A stretch of 7,406 nt of DNA from Thermomicrobiales bacterium. Its GTDB lineage: Bacteria; Chloroflexota; Chloroflexia; Thermomicrobiales; UBA6265. Below the pieces are notes generated by a model. That model worked only from the letters and a program-made list of their open reading frames with translations, was not told the origin of the DNA and searched no databases. A program made the translations under genes and the position numbers. The stretch is taken from assembly GCA_020847015.1 (NCBI GenBank), contig JADLCW010000483.1, positions 1 through 7,406 on the forward strand, written 5' to 3'. Shown here one piece after another: positions 1 to 4,871 of this stretch (positions within the stretch are counted from its first letter, which is position 1; each line of letters begins with the position of its first letter).

Positions 1-1
1 G

Positions 2-235
2 GTCGTTCTGATCAATCTCGAAGGCGAATACTACGCCCTCTGCGATGTCTGCACTCATGAGGAGGCGTCGCTGGCCGACGGCACGATCGTCGGCGACGAA
101 CTGGAATGCCCGCTCCATGGCGGGGCCTTCGAGATCCGCTCCGGGAAGCCGGCGGCAATGCCGGTAGTGACCGCGGCCGAAACCTTCCGAGTGCGCGTGG
201 TTGGCGATGTCATCGAGGTCGCCCGAAACGCCTGA
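2..235 (+). CDS. Rieske-type [2Fe-2S] ferredoxin, C-terminal part (5' end outside window)
   Basis: This is a small electron-transfer protein of the Rieske ferredoxin family (BphA3/NirD-like), probably cytoplasmic. The visible 77 residues hold both halves of the Rieske motif: C17-T-H19 and C36-P-L-H39, giving C-x-H-x16-C-x2-H with two Cys and two His ligands. The second half continues as HGGAFEIRSGKP, the usual loop after the second motif, and a short beta-rich tail follows up to a TGA stop. Family members are about 100-110 residues long, so roughly 25-30 N-terminal residues should lie left of the window. Such ferredoxins serve aromatic-ring dioxygenases, and in several Gram-positive-like bacteria a copy sits within the suf Fe-S assembly operon; the window does not show which applies. 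The next gene on this strand, dut, starts 101 bases downstream and has no obvious functional link. Confidence 0.9.
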   Translation, partial: VVLINLEGEYYALCDVCTHEEASLADGTIVGDELECPLHGGAFEIRSGKPAAMPVVTAAETFRVRVVGDVIEVARNA

Positions 236-325
236 TCCTGGCACTGCCTTGAATCGGAGCGGCGCATCGAACGGCCCCGATTGGATGCTGCCGGCCAAGC
301 GCGCCCGTCATGCAAACGATGATCG

Positions 326-331
326 AAAGGA
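326..331 (+). promoter_or_regulatory. Ribosome binding site that sets the dut start
   Basis: AAAGGA lies five bases before the ATG at 337. Two in-frame ATG codons further upstream (310 and 319) have no comparable purine-rich site, so 337 is the preferred start and the ORF that opens at 310 is trimmed by nine codons. Confidence 0.6.
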
Positions 332-336
332 TCAGC

Positions 337-876
337 ATGGAGAACGGACCAGCCGGGGTGTTGAGCCGGGAAGACCTGCGGGAACGCATTCTCGGGCCGC
401 GACCACTGATCGAGGGGTGGGTCGATCTGGAGACGCAACTGCAACCGAACGGATTCGATCTCTCGCTGCGCGCTGTTGCTCGCCTGGACGGGCGCGGCAT
501 GCTGGCGGCGGACAATGCCAACCGCCAGTTGCCCGACTACGATGAGCTGTCGCCCGACGCCGAGGGATATCTGGTGTTGCCGGCCGGGCCGTATCAGGTG
601 GTGTTCAACGAGATCGTGGATCTGCCGCCCGATCTAATGGCGCTGGGGCGACCGCGTTCCAGTTTGTGCCGCAGCGGGGCTACGCTTTACACGGCGGTAT
701 GGGATGCCGGGTATCGCGGCCGCTCGATGGCGCTGCTGCACGTCATCAACTCTGACGGTCTGGTCGTGCAGCGTGATGCGCGGCTGCTGCAACTGATCTT
801 TTTCGGGTTGGCGCGGGCGTCGGAGCGGGGTTACGACGGCGTTTACCAGGGAGAGCGCATCGTCGACAATGGATGA
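337..876 (+). CDS. dut: Deoxyuridine 5'-triphosphate nucleotidohydrolase, archaeal (dCTP-deaminase-like) type
   Basis: The protein is predicted to hydrolyse dUTP to dUMP and pyrophosphate, keeping uracil out of DNA and supplying dUMP for dTMP synthesis in the cytoplasm. It has 179 residues from the ATG at 337. Motifs in order are QPNGFDLSL (36-44), PRSSLCRSG (106-114), AVWDAGYRG (120-128, with the dUTPase-type Asp123), RLLQLIFF (149-156) and GYDGVYQGE (165-173). The pattern VVFNEIVDLPP, then RSSL, then AVWDAGYRGRS, then GVYQGE matches my memory of the archaeal Dut family within the dCTP deaminase/dUTPase superfamily. The Glu that activates water in dCTP deaminases (VLEFYN in E. coli Dcd) appears to be His135 in LLHVIN, which argues against deamination. 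A bifunctional or pure dCTP deaminase remains a weaker alternative. The gene lies 101 bases after the Rieske gene and converges with the zinc-ribbon gene. Confidence 0.85.
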   Translation: MENGPAGVLSREDLRERILGPRPLIEGWVDLETQLQPNGFDLSLRAVARLDGRGMLAADNANRQLPDYDELSPDAEGYLVLPAGPYQVVFNEIVDLPPDLMALGRPRSSLCRSGATLYTAVWDAGYRGRSMALLHVINSDGLVVQRDARLLQLIFFGLARASERGYDGVYQGERIVDNG

Positions 877-938
877 CGCGGAGCGAGCGACCGATCGCTC
901 GGAATCCGCACCCCCATCCTCACGTGGCGCGTAATCAC

Positions 939-961
939 CCGGGGCGACTGTAGCGCCCCGG
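939..961. terminator. GC-rich hairpin in the convergent dut / zinc-ribbon gap
   Basis: CCGGGGCG (939-946) pairs perfectly with CGCCCCGG (954-961) around a 7-base loop. It lies 62 bases past the dut stop and 12 bases past the zinc-ribbon stop, where a shared two-way terminator would be expected. No T-run follows on either strand, so it is not a textbook intrinsic terminator. It could act by stalling polymerase or by protecting 3' ends. An alternative, mutually exclusive stem uses CTGTAGC (948-954) with GCTACAG (972-978). Confidence 0.45.
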
Positions 962-972
962 ACGGCCTACGG

Positions 973-1260
973 CTACAGCTTAGTTTCCCCCGAGTAGTCG
1001 CGCCGGGCAAAAAATGGTCGATCCTGAGGAACTCCCGCGACCGGGATTTGCGCCTTGTGGCGCTGCACGGCGGCGGTCTGGTTGCATTCCGGAACCGGGC
1101 AGAAGTAGATATACGTGTACTCCTGCTCCGTCTGATCGGCAAAGCGCGTCGGGCGTCCTTGCTTTCCTCGCAACATCATCTGCACCCCATGATCGGGGCA
1201 ATGCGGGATATCCAAACCTTCCCGATCGAAACGAAGCAGCTTCTCGAAGAACCCTGGCAC
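973..1260 (-). CDS. Small zinc-ribbon protein of unknown function
   Basis: This is a 95-residue protein of unrecognised family. It has a probable zinc site made of C21-P-D-H24 and C54-P-V-P-E-C59 (C-x2-H, 29 residues, C-x4-C). Between the halves lie a basic stretch (RGKQGRPTR, 31-39) and an aromatic strand (YTYIYF, 48-53). The end is basic and aromatic (RPFFARR, 81-87), and no membrane segment is seen. It starts at GTG 1260, preceded by AGGAGGAG on the minus strand (bases 1263-1270), a strong ribosome site two bases upstream that supports real translation. It follows the M24 gene by 47 bases on the same strand, so the two are probably co-transcribed. A nucleic-acid-binding or metal-handling role would be a guess; no function is assigned. 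Confidence 0.7.
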   Translation of the reverse strand: MPGFFEKLLRFDREGLDIPHCPDHGVQMMLRGKQGRPTRFADQTEQEYTYIYFCPVPECNQTAAVQRHKAQIPVAGVPQDRPFFARRDYSGETKL

Positions 1261-1274
1261 GGCTCCTCCTCTGA

Positions 1275-1295
1275 GCGGGATCCAGTGCGTCCCGC
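1275..1295 (-). other. Intercistronic hairpin between the M24 gene and the zinc-ribbon gene
   Basis: GCGGGA (1275-1280) can pair with TCCCGC (1290-1295) across a 9-base loop, directly upstream of the zinc-ribbon gene's ribosome site on the minus strand. There is no T-run. If used, it might lower read-through or affect mRNA processing. A six-pair stem can easily arise by chance in GC-rich DNA. Confidence 0.25.
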
Positions 1296-1307
1296 GTTTG
1301 CGCTAGC

Positions 1308-2489
1308 CTACCAAAATCGGGTCGGCGTGGGGCTGATGATTTCGGGCGGTCCGACCGGGTTGATAATGATTTCCTGCTCGATCGTCGCCCCAAATTGACC
1401 CGGCACCGAGATGCCCGGCTCGACACAGAGCGTCATCGCCGCCTCCAGCGGCGCGTTCTCATCGGCGGTGATATACGGCTCCTCCACCGTTTCCAATCCG
1501 ATGCCGTGGCCCATCATCCCGCCCAGATTCGTTTCCCATGGCGTGCCGGCGAGCACAGCGCGCGCCGCCATTACGATGTCGCCGGTTCTGGCTCCGGCGA
1601 CGCAGGCGGCGGTCGCGGCTACCGTCGCCTGGTCGACCAGATCGAGCGCCGCTCGCGTTTCGGCATCCGGCGCTCCCTTGACGATCGTGCGGTTGACGTC
1701 GAACGCATAGCCGTTGCAGGCTCCCACAGCATCGAGCACGACTACCTCGCCCGGTTCGATGACGCGATCCATCGCTTGCGGCCAGCGGGAGCCGACCGCC
1801 GACCAAGGGCCGGAGTGAACCCGGAAATACCGCACGAAATCGGCTCCGGCCAATAGTGCGGCGGCCGTTCCCGCCGCCCCGACCTCGCGCTCCGTGGTTC
1901 CGGAGCGGGCGATGACGCCGGCGGCGGCGAACAGCCCCGCGTCGGCGCAGAGCGCCGCGCGTCGCAACAACGCCAACTCGGCCGGGCTTTTGATTCGCCG
2001 CAGACCGGCGATGAGATCGGACACCGGCTCCAGCGTCAGATCGGGCAGATCGGTCCGGATCTGGCGATCGAACGCGGCTGGCATGATGTCGTCGCCCACC
2101 AGGCCGACCCGGGCATTGGCCAGTCCCTCCTCGCGCAGCAGATCGATGACGGCCTGCCCGAGATCGGCCGCCGCCTGCACGTTGGCGACCGCGACCAGAT
2201 CAGCGCGGTGCTTGCGCGGGTCGGTCAGCAGCGTGGGTTGTCCGTCGACCGGGAGCAGAAAGAACGCGTGACCCATACCGCGGTTGCGCGCAGAAAACAC
2301 AGTGGTGGGGAATGGTGGAAAATGGTTGGTGAGATAGGCAAGATCGCCGGGACGATCGTAAAAGGAGCGACCGACGACGAGCAGCGCGGCCAATTCGCGC
2401 TCAACGGCCCGATCGCGAGCGCGTTGCTGTCGGATGAGAATCTCGTCGGCGGCAATGGGCGGCGCATCCGAGGCGGAGAACGGCAGCAC
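1308..2489 (-). CDS. M24-family metallohydrolase (Xaa-Pro aminopeptidase / creatinase fold)
   Basis: The 393-residue protein has an N-terminal creatinase-like domain (about 1-160) and a C-terminal pita-bread M24 domain (about 165-385), the usual size for prolidase and aminopeptidase P relatives. All five expected metal ligands can be placed: Asp253 and Asp264 (11 apart, in LDAVG and AFDVNRT), His328 (GHGIGLE), Glu357 (VEPG) and Glu371 (TIEQE). Two histidines that assist catalysis in classical family members seem replaced: Trp236 stands where PHxxPSDR is usual, and Val335 stands at the +7 position after His328 (ETVEEP instead of xVHExP). The substrate is therefore uncertain: a dipeptide, a Xaa-Pro peptide or a small amidine or amide compound. 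It probably acts in the cytoplasm, as no signal peptide is seen. The start is GTG 2489, with GGGAGA six bases upstream. The open frame continues upstream to 3092, but only as antisense to another gene. Confidence 0.85.
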   Translation of the reverse strand: MLPFSASDAPPIAADEILIRQQRARDRAVERELAALLVVGRSFYDRPGDLAYLTNHFPPFPTTVFSARNRGMGHAFFLLPVDGQPTLLTDPRKHRADLVAVANVQAAADLGQAVIDLLREEGLANARVGLVGDDIMPAAFDRQIRTDLPDLTLEPVSDLIAGLRRIKSPAELALLRRAALCADAGLFAAAGVIARSGTTEREVGAAGTAAALLAGADFVRYFRVHSGPWSAVGSRWPQAMDRVIEPGEVVVLDAVGACNGYAFDVNRTIVKGAPDAETRAALDLVDQATVAATAACVAGARTGDIVMAARAVLAGTPWETNLGGMMGHGIGLETVEEPYITADENAPLEAAMTLCVEPGISVPGQFGATIEQEIIINPVGPPEIISPTPTRFW

Positions 2490-2495
2490 GGACAA

Positions 2496-2501
2496 TCTCC
2501 C
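2496..2501 (-). promoter_or_regulatory. Ribosome binding site that sets the M24 gene start
   Basis: GGGAGA on the minus strand lies six bases before GTG 2489. The protein from this GTG begins just ahead of the creatinase N-domain and removes about 200 residues of low-complexity, Arg- and His-rich antisense translation from the longer open frame. Confidence 0.65.
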
Positions 2502-2537
2502 GGAGGGCGACCGGGCGAACCCGGCGACGACGCGGCC

Positions 2538-2567
2538 AAGTGAACGAACGCGGTCTTCGCTAGTATA
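2538..2567. promoter_or_regulatory. Candidate overlapping divergent promoters
   Basis: The gap between the M24 gene (minus) and the 139-residue gene (plus) contains TAGTATAC. On the minus strand, TATACT (2562-2567) matches the -10 consensus at five of six positions and would give a leader of about 65 bases to GTG 2489. On the plus strand, TAGTAT (2561-2566) lies 17 bases after a poor -35 (AAGTGA, 2538-2543). No good -35 is visible for the minus direction. Confidence 0.35.
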
Positions 2568-2624
2568 CGGAACCCGCCAGCCGTGCTGGCCGACCGGGCG
2601 GATCAGGATCGGAGCGAGCGAACG

Positions 2625-3044
2625 ATGCGGGATGCCGTGGTGCAGGCGCTGCGCGAGGCGTATGGGGACGACTGGGGACGCGACGAAGAAGCCAATCTTC
2701 GCTTTTCGGTCGAGGTCGAGGCGCTGGTGACGGATATCGATGGACTCCTTCTGATTGGCGACCCGGAGATCGGCAAGGACGAAGTGACGATCCGGATGTG
2801 GGTCGATCGGCCAGTGCCGGATCTGATGACCGCCGACGCGTTGGCCTTCACGGTGTTCGGCCGGGTTGCTGAAGAGGTGTTTTTCGCCGAGCGCCGCTTT
2901 GAGGCCCAGACGCTGTGCTACCCATTCGTCACCGGCTCCTCGCGGCGCGGCCATCTCGGGGAGTTGGTGCTGGCCGGTCCCCATGCGGCCGATTTCGCCA
3001 CTCGATTCCGCGAGCGTCTCGGCGGCGCCCGGTTCCACGCCTGA
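2625..3044 (+). CDS. Hypothetical protein, 139 residues
   Basis: I do not recognise the family. The translation looks like a compact soluble alpha/beta protein. A charged N-terminal helix (about 1-24) is followed by alternating hydrophobic strands (FSVEVEALVTDIDGLLLIG, 27-45; VTIRMWV, 54-60), a helix rich in Ala and Phe (about 69-94) and a final amphipathic helix (FATRFRERL). There is one Cys (98), no metal motif, no signal peptide and no membrane segment. ATG 2625 has GGAG ten bases upstream; an in-frame GTG at 2583 would add 14 residues with a weaker ribosome site. The amino-acid composition is balanced, unlike the antisense frame opposite, which is heavy in Arg, His and Pro, so this strand is taken as coding. 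It is divergent from the M24 gene and lies 116 bases upstream of the ferredoxin gene. Confidence 0.65.
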   Translation: MRDAVVQALREAYGDDWGRDEEANLRFSVEVEALVTDIDGLLLIGDPEIGKDEVTIRMWVDRPVPDLMTADALAFTVFGRVAEEVFFAERRFEAQTLCYPFVTGSSRRGHLGELVLAGPHAADFATRFRERLGGARFHA

Positions 3045-3081
3045 GCGGCTGGCTTCCTGACGGCAAGCACCGGGCATCGCA

Positions 3082-3109
3082 TTGCGTTCCACCGGATGAC
3101 TGATAGCAT
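3082..3109 (+). promoter_or_regulatory. Weak candidate promoter for the [2Fe-2S] ferredoxin gene
   Basis: TTGCGT (3082-3087) and TAGCAT (3104-3109) are separated by 16 bases within the 116-base gap before the ferredoxin gene. Both boxes are poor matches, so read-through from the upstream gene is equally possible. Confidence 0.2.
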
Positions 3110-3160
3110 CGGAGGGCTGGTCGGGGGCGCCTCGGCCGTGGACATCATTGGGGAGGACCG

Positions 3161-3520
3161 ATGCCAGTCGTTCGGATGGAAGGAATCGGGGAGACGATCT
3201 GCCCGGAGGGCAAGCGCCTCGTCCTGGCGATCGAGCAGTCCGGAGTCGATATTCTGCACCGCTGCGGCGGCAACGCGCGCTGCACCACTTGCCGGGTCGA
3301 GATTGTCGATGGCGACCCCGGGCCGATGACCGAGGCCGAGCAGGTGCGGCTGGCTCGCCTGGAGGATCGCCCGGAAGCCATGCGGCTTTCCTGCCAGGTG
3401 CAGGTGCGCGACGATCTGACAGTGCGTGTGCTGCGACGGCTGCGCGACAATCCGGATATGGACGATTCCGGACCGCCGCCCATCGAATGGCCGGCCGATC
3501 GTCCGCTGCCGCCGGAATAG
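3161..3520 (+). CDS. [2Fe-2S] ferredoxin, adrenodoxin-like cysteine spacing
   Basis: This is a 119-residue electron carrier with a beta-grasp ferredoxin fold, predicted to be cytoplasmic. The cluster ligands are Cys35, Cys41, Cys44 and Cys78, in the pattern C-x5-C-x2-C-x33-C (RCGGNARCTTC and LSCQV). The C-x5-C spacing resembles the adrenodoxin/bacterial Fdx group rather than plant photosynthetic ferredoxins (C-x4-C). Residues 51-70 form the usual acidic helix region (TEAEQVRLARLED). After about residue 95 comes an acidic, proline-rich tail of roughly 24 residues (ending in RPLPPE) that is not part of the core fold. ATG 3161 follows GGGAGGACCG, with the Shine-Dalgarno close to the start. The redox partner cannot be told from the neighbours; a role in Fe-S assembly or as a donor to an oxygenase are both possible. 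Confidence 0.88.
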   Translation: MPVVRMEGIGETICPEGKRLVLAIEQSGVDILHRCGGNARCTTCRVEIVDGDPGPMTEAEQVRLARLEDRPEAMRLSCQVQVRDDLTVRVLRRLRDNPDMDDSGPPPIEWPADRPLPPE

Positions 3521-3533
3521 CCGCGACGCTCGC

Positions 3534-3884
3534 TCAGACCGAATGCGACGGTCCCGCGTCGTCCGCTTGCCAGAGCAACATCGCCGTCGCCAACGGCATG
3601 TCAGCGGTATGTTCGCCGGGCGACGGCAAATCTCGTACGTAGGGCCGGAGCGCGTCGAACAACTGCTGCACCGCTGGCGCGGCCAAGAATTGGCGCAACC
3701 GCTCCTGCACGTCGCCGTCGGCGGTGGTGATTTCCATGGCGTACATGCCGCTGCCGATAAAGGCAACCAGCCGTACGATGCCGGCTCCGCGCTCCAGCGC
3801 TGCCGCCGGGAACGCCTCGTGCGCGGCGCGGACCGCCAATTCGTCGCCGCGCTCCAGAGGCCACACGTAGAGCAGGGTTTGCAT
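3534..3884 (-). CDS. Hypothetical protein, 116 residues
   Basis: I do not recognise the family. From ATG 3884 the protein opens with a strand (TLLYVWPL, 3-10), followed by an Ala-rich amphipathic helix (about 14-32), a strand with a glycine turn (IVRLVAFIGSGMYAMEI, 36-52), a second helix (about 58-80) and a C-terminal strand (PLATAMLLW, 97-105). That order is compatible with a ferredoxin-like or dimeric alpha/beta-barrel fold, but this is an inference from pattern only. There are no Cys residues, no membrane segments and no signal peptide. An open frame begins at 4013 but would run through the SRP RNA promoter and has an Arg-rich start; the ribosome site next to ATG 3884 decides against it. 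The gene is divergent from the SRP RNA and ends 13 bases from the ferredoxin stop. Confidence 0.65.
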   Translation of the reverse strand: MQTLLYVWPLERGDELAVRAAHEAFPAAALERGAGIVRLVAFIGSGMYAMEITTADGDVQERLRQFLAAPAVQQLFDALRPYVRDLPSPGEHTADMPLATAMLLWQADDAGPSHSV

Positions 3885-3888
3885 GCGC

Positions 3889-3894
3889 TCCTCC
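3889..3894 (-). promoter_or_regulatory. Ribosome binding site that sets the start of the 116-residue gene
   Basis: GGAGGA on the minus strand is four bases before ATG 3884 and is a near-perfect anti-16S match. It favours this start over the open frame reaching up to 4013. Confidence 0.65.
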
Positions 3895-3979
3895 ACTCGC
3901 GCATCGTGCCGCAGCGCCACGGCTTCTGCGGGACGGGATGCACGCGCTGTGCCAACGGCGCGAAACCGGTCTACCGACT

Positions 3980-4009
3980 TTGACACAGCTCTCGGATTCC
4001 GCCTACTAT
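3980..4009 (+). promoter_or_regulatory. Sigma70-type promoter of the SRP RNA gene
   Basis: A perfect -35 box TTGACA (3980-3985) and a -10 box TACTAT (4004-4009, four of six) are separated by 18 bases. Transcription would start about seven or eight bases after the -10, at 4016-4017. This is exactly where the SRP RNA closing helix begins, and the agreement strengthens both calls. Confidence 0.75.
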
Positions 4010-4016
4010 TCAATCC

Positions 4017-4281
4017 GCCGTGCTAGATGGGGAGCTGGCGGTGCCCTGTACCCGCAATCCGCCTTAGCGGGATCGAATTCCCCTTCGAGGCTCGGTCCTG
4101 TGGGACTGGGGGCGGCACGGAGTGTTGATGGGCAAGGTCCTGTGCGGCGAGGAACGGCGAACCCGGTCAGGGCCGGAAGGCAGCAGCCGTAAGTCGATCT
4201 CCTCGGGTGTACGGGGGCGCCTGCCCGGAGCCACCGACCGTTCTTAAGCTGTAGGATCGTAGTCGACAAGGGGTGCACGGC
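4017..4281 (+). ncRNA. ffs: Signal recognition particle RNA, large bacterial type with Alu domain
   Basis: This is the RNA scaffold of the signal recognition particle; it binds Ffh and targets nascent membrane and secreted proteins to FtsY and the Sec translocon. The S-domain apical loop is unmistakable: GGTCAGG followed by CCGGAAGG and CAGCAGCC (4165-4188), with the GGAA tetraloop at 4175-4178. The 5' part (about 4021-4083) carries Alu-domain signatures seen in Bacillus and Clostridium scRNA: TGCTAGATGGGGAG, GCGGTGCCCTGTACC and CGAATTCC. Within it, CCCGC (4051-4055) can pair with GCGGG (4067-4071), and GGCGG (4037-4041) with CCGCC (4059-4063). The ends close by GCCGTGC (4017-4023) with GCACGGC (4275-4281), seven pairs. 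The long helix is supported by CCTGTGC (4139-4145) with GTACGGG (4209-4215) and GGGC with GCCC further out. The 265-nt length fits the large class rather than the short 4.5S form. Confidence 0.93.
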
Positions 4282-4287
4282 CCTCAC

Positions 4288-4319
4288 GAACGCCCCGCTC
4301 CGACAGGAACGGGGCGTTC
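4288..4319 (+). terminator. Terminator-like hairpin after the SRP RNA
   Basis: GAACGCCCCG (4288-4297) pairs perfectly over ten bases with CGGGGCGTTC (4310-4319), with a 12-base loop. The downstream side reads GTTCTGCG, so only a short T-rich stretch is present. It begins seven bases after the SRP RNA closing helix, so a primary transcript would need slight 3' trimming. The hairpin could also stop transcription coming from the sdh side. Confidence 0.7.
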
Positions 4320-4355
4320 TGCGTCCGCGGAATTTCGCCTAGCCCGCGATTAGCG

Positions 4356-4376
4356 CTGCCGGGCTGCAGCCGGCGG
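4356..4376 (-). terminator. Candidate hairpin downstream of the three-helix membrane protein gene
   Basis: CTGCCGG (4356-4362) can pair with CCGGCGG (4370-4376), including one G-T pair, around a 7-base loop centred on the palindrome GGCTGCAGCC. It is about 40 bases past the stop of the minus-strand gene. A second small stem, GCTTCG with CGAAGC (4381-4397), is closer. Neither has a T-run, so the terminator role is uncertain. Confidence 0.3.
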
Positions 4377-4414
4377 AGTCGCTTCGTTGCCCGAAGCTTC
4401 GCGCTCCCCTGGGT

Positions 4415-4813
4415 TCACAGATGGCGCTGTTCCGCATGCTCGCGCTCGTAGGCCGCCACCTGGATCGGGAGCTCGTCGTGAATCTGCCGCGCGGCATAGA
4501 GAGCGAAAACCACTAAAGCGATCAGGCAGAGCCACAGCCAGATTGGCGCACCCAAACTGAGCGGATCGATCTGCAACGCGCGAATGCCGAAAAAAAACAG
4601 TCCAGATCCGAAAATCATGGCGGCTATTTCCGATAGCCGGCGGATCATGCGCCGCCGCGCGGGGTGAGGAACGACATCGCGGACAGCCGGCCCGGAGAGA
4701 TAGACCGCCACGACGAATCCCGCCGCGAACAGGACAAAATAGGCCATCCAGCCGACAGTGAATACGCGATCGGCCGGAGGGGGAGTGGTCAATTCGCGCC
4801 AGAGGCCAGGCAT
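4415..4813 (-). CDS. Small three-helix membrane protein of unknown function
   Basis: This is a 132-residue integral membrane protein. Hydrophobic segments lie at about 19-40 (FTVGWMAYFVLFAAGFVVAVY), 61-79 (IAAMIFGSGLFFFGIRAL) and 88-108 (IWLWLCLIALVVFALYAA). A strongly basic loop (ARRRMIRR) between the first two should stay in the cytoplasm, and the tail is short, charged and Glu/His-containing. It follows sdhB by 58 bases on the same strand, so co-transcription with succinate dehydrogenase is likely. The membrane helices contain no His, so it lacks the heme ligands of a classical SdhC/SdhD anchor and is not called as one. ATG 4813 has only a modest ribosome site (GGGAA, about eight bases upstream). 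I do not recognise the family. Confidence 0.7.
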   Translation of the reverse strand: MPGLWRELTTPPPADRVFTVGWMAYFVLFAAGFVVAVYLSGPAVRDVVPHPARRRMIRRLSEIAAMIFGSGLFFFGIRALQIDPLSLGAPIWLWLCLIALVVFALYAARQIHDELPIQVAAYEREHAEQRHL

Positions 4814-4871
4814 GGCGGCGTTCCCGCGAAGCGCCGCGCGGCCCTGGGCCGCCGCGTCGCCTGAGTTGAGT

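Noticed and set aside
337..876. Calling this gene dcd (dCTP deaminase)
   Set aside because: The superfamily motifs fit, but the deaminase catalytic Glu appears to be His, and the rest of the motif set fits archaeal dUTPase better.
2206..2543. Plus-strand open frames inside the M24 gene
   Set aside because: They are antisense to a gene with a complete metal-ligand set, and their composition is typical of GC-rich shadows.
2918..3955. A 345-codon minus-strand open frame
   Set aside because: It runs antisense to the 139-residue and ferredoxin genes, is full of Arg, Ser and Pro, and crosses the well-supported 116-residue gene in another frame.
4006..4287. A 93-codon minus-strand open frame
   Set aside because: It covers the SRP RNA gene almost exactly. 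The RNA explains the sequence, and the frame has no ribosome site or protein-like composition.
4415..4813. Calling the three-helix protein SdhC or SdhD
   Set aside because: There is no His in the membrane helices and no quinone-site motif, and its position after sdhB is not the common anchor position.
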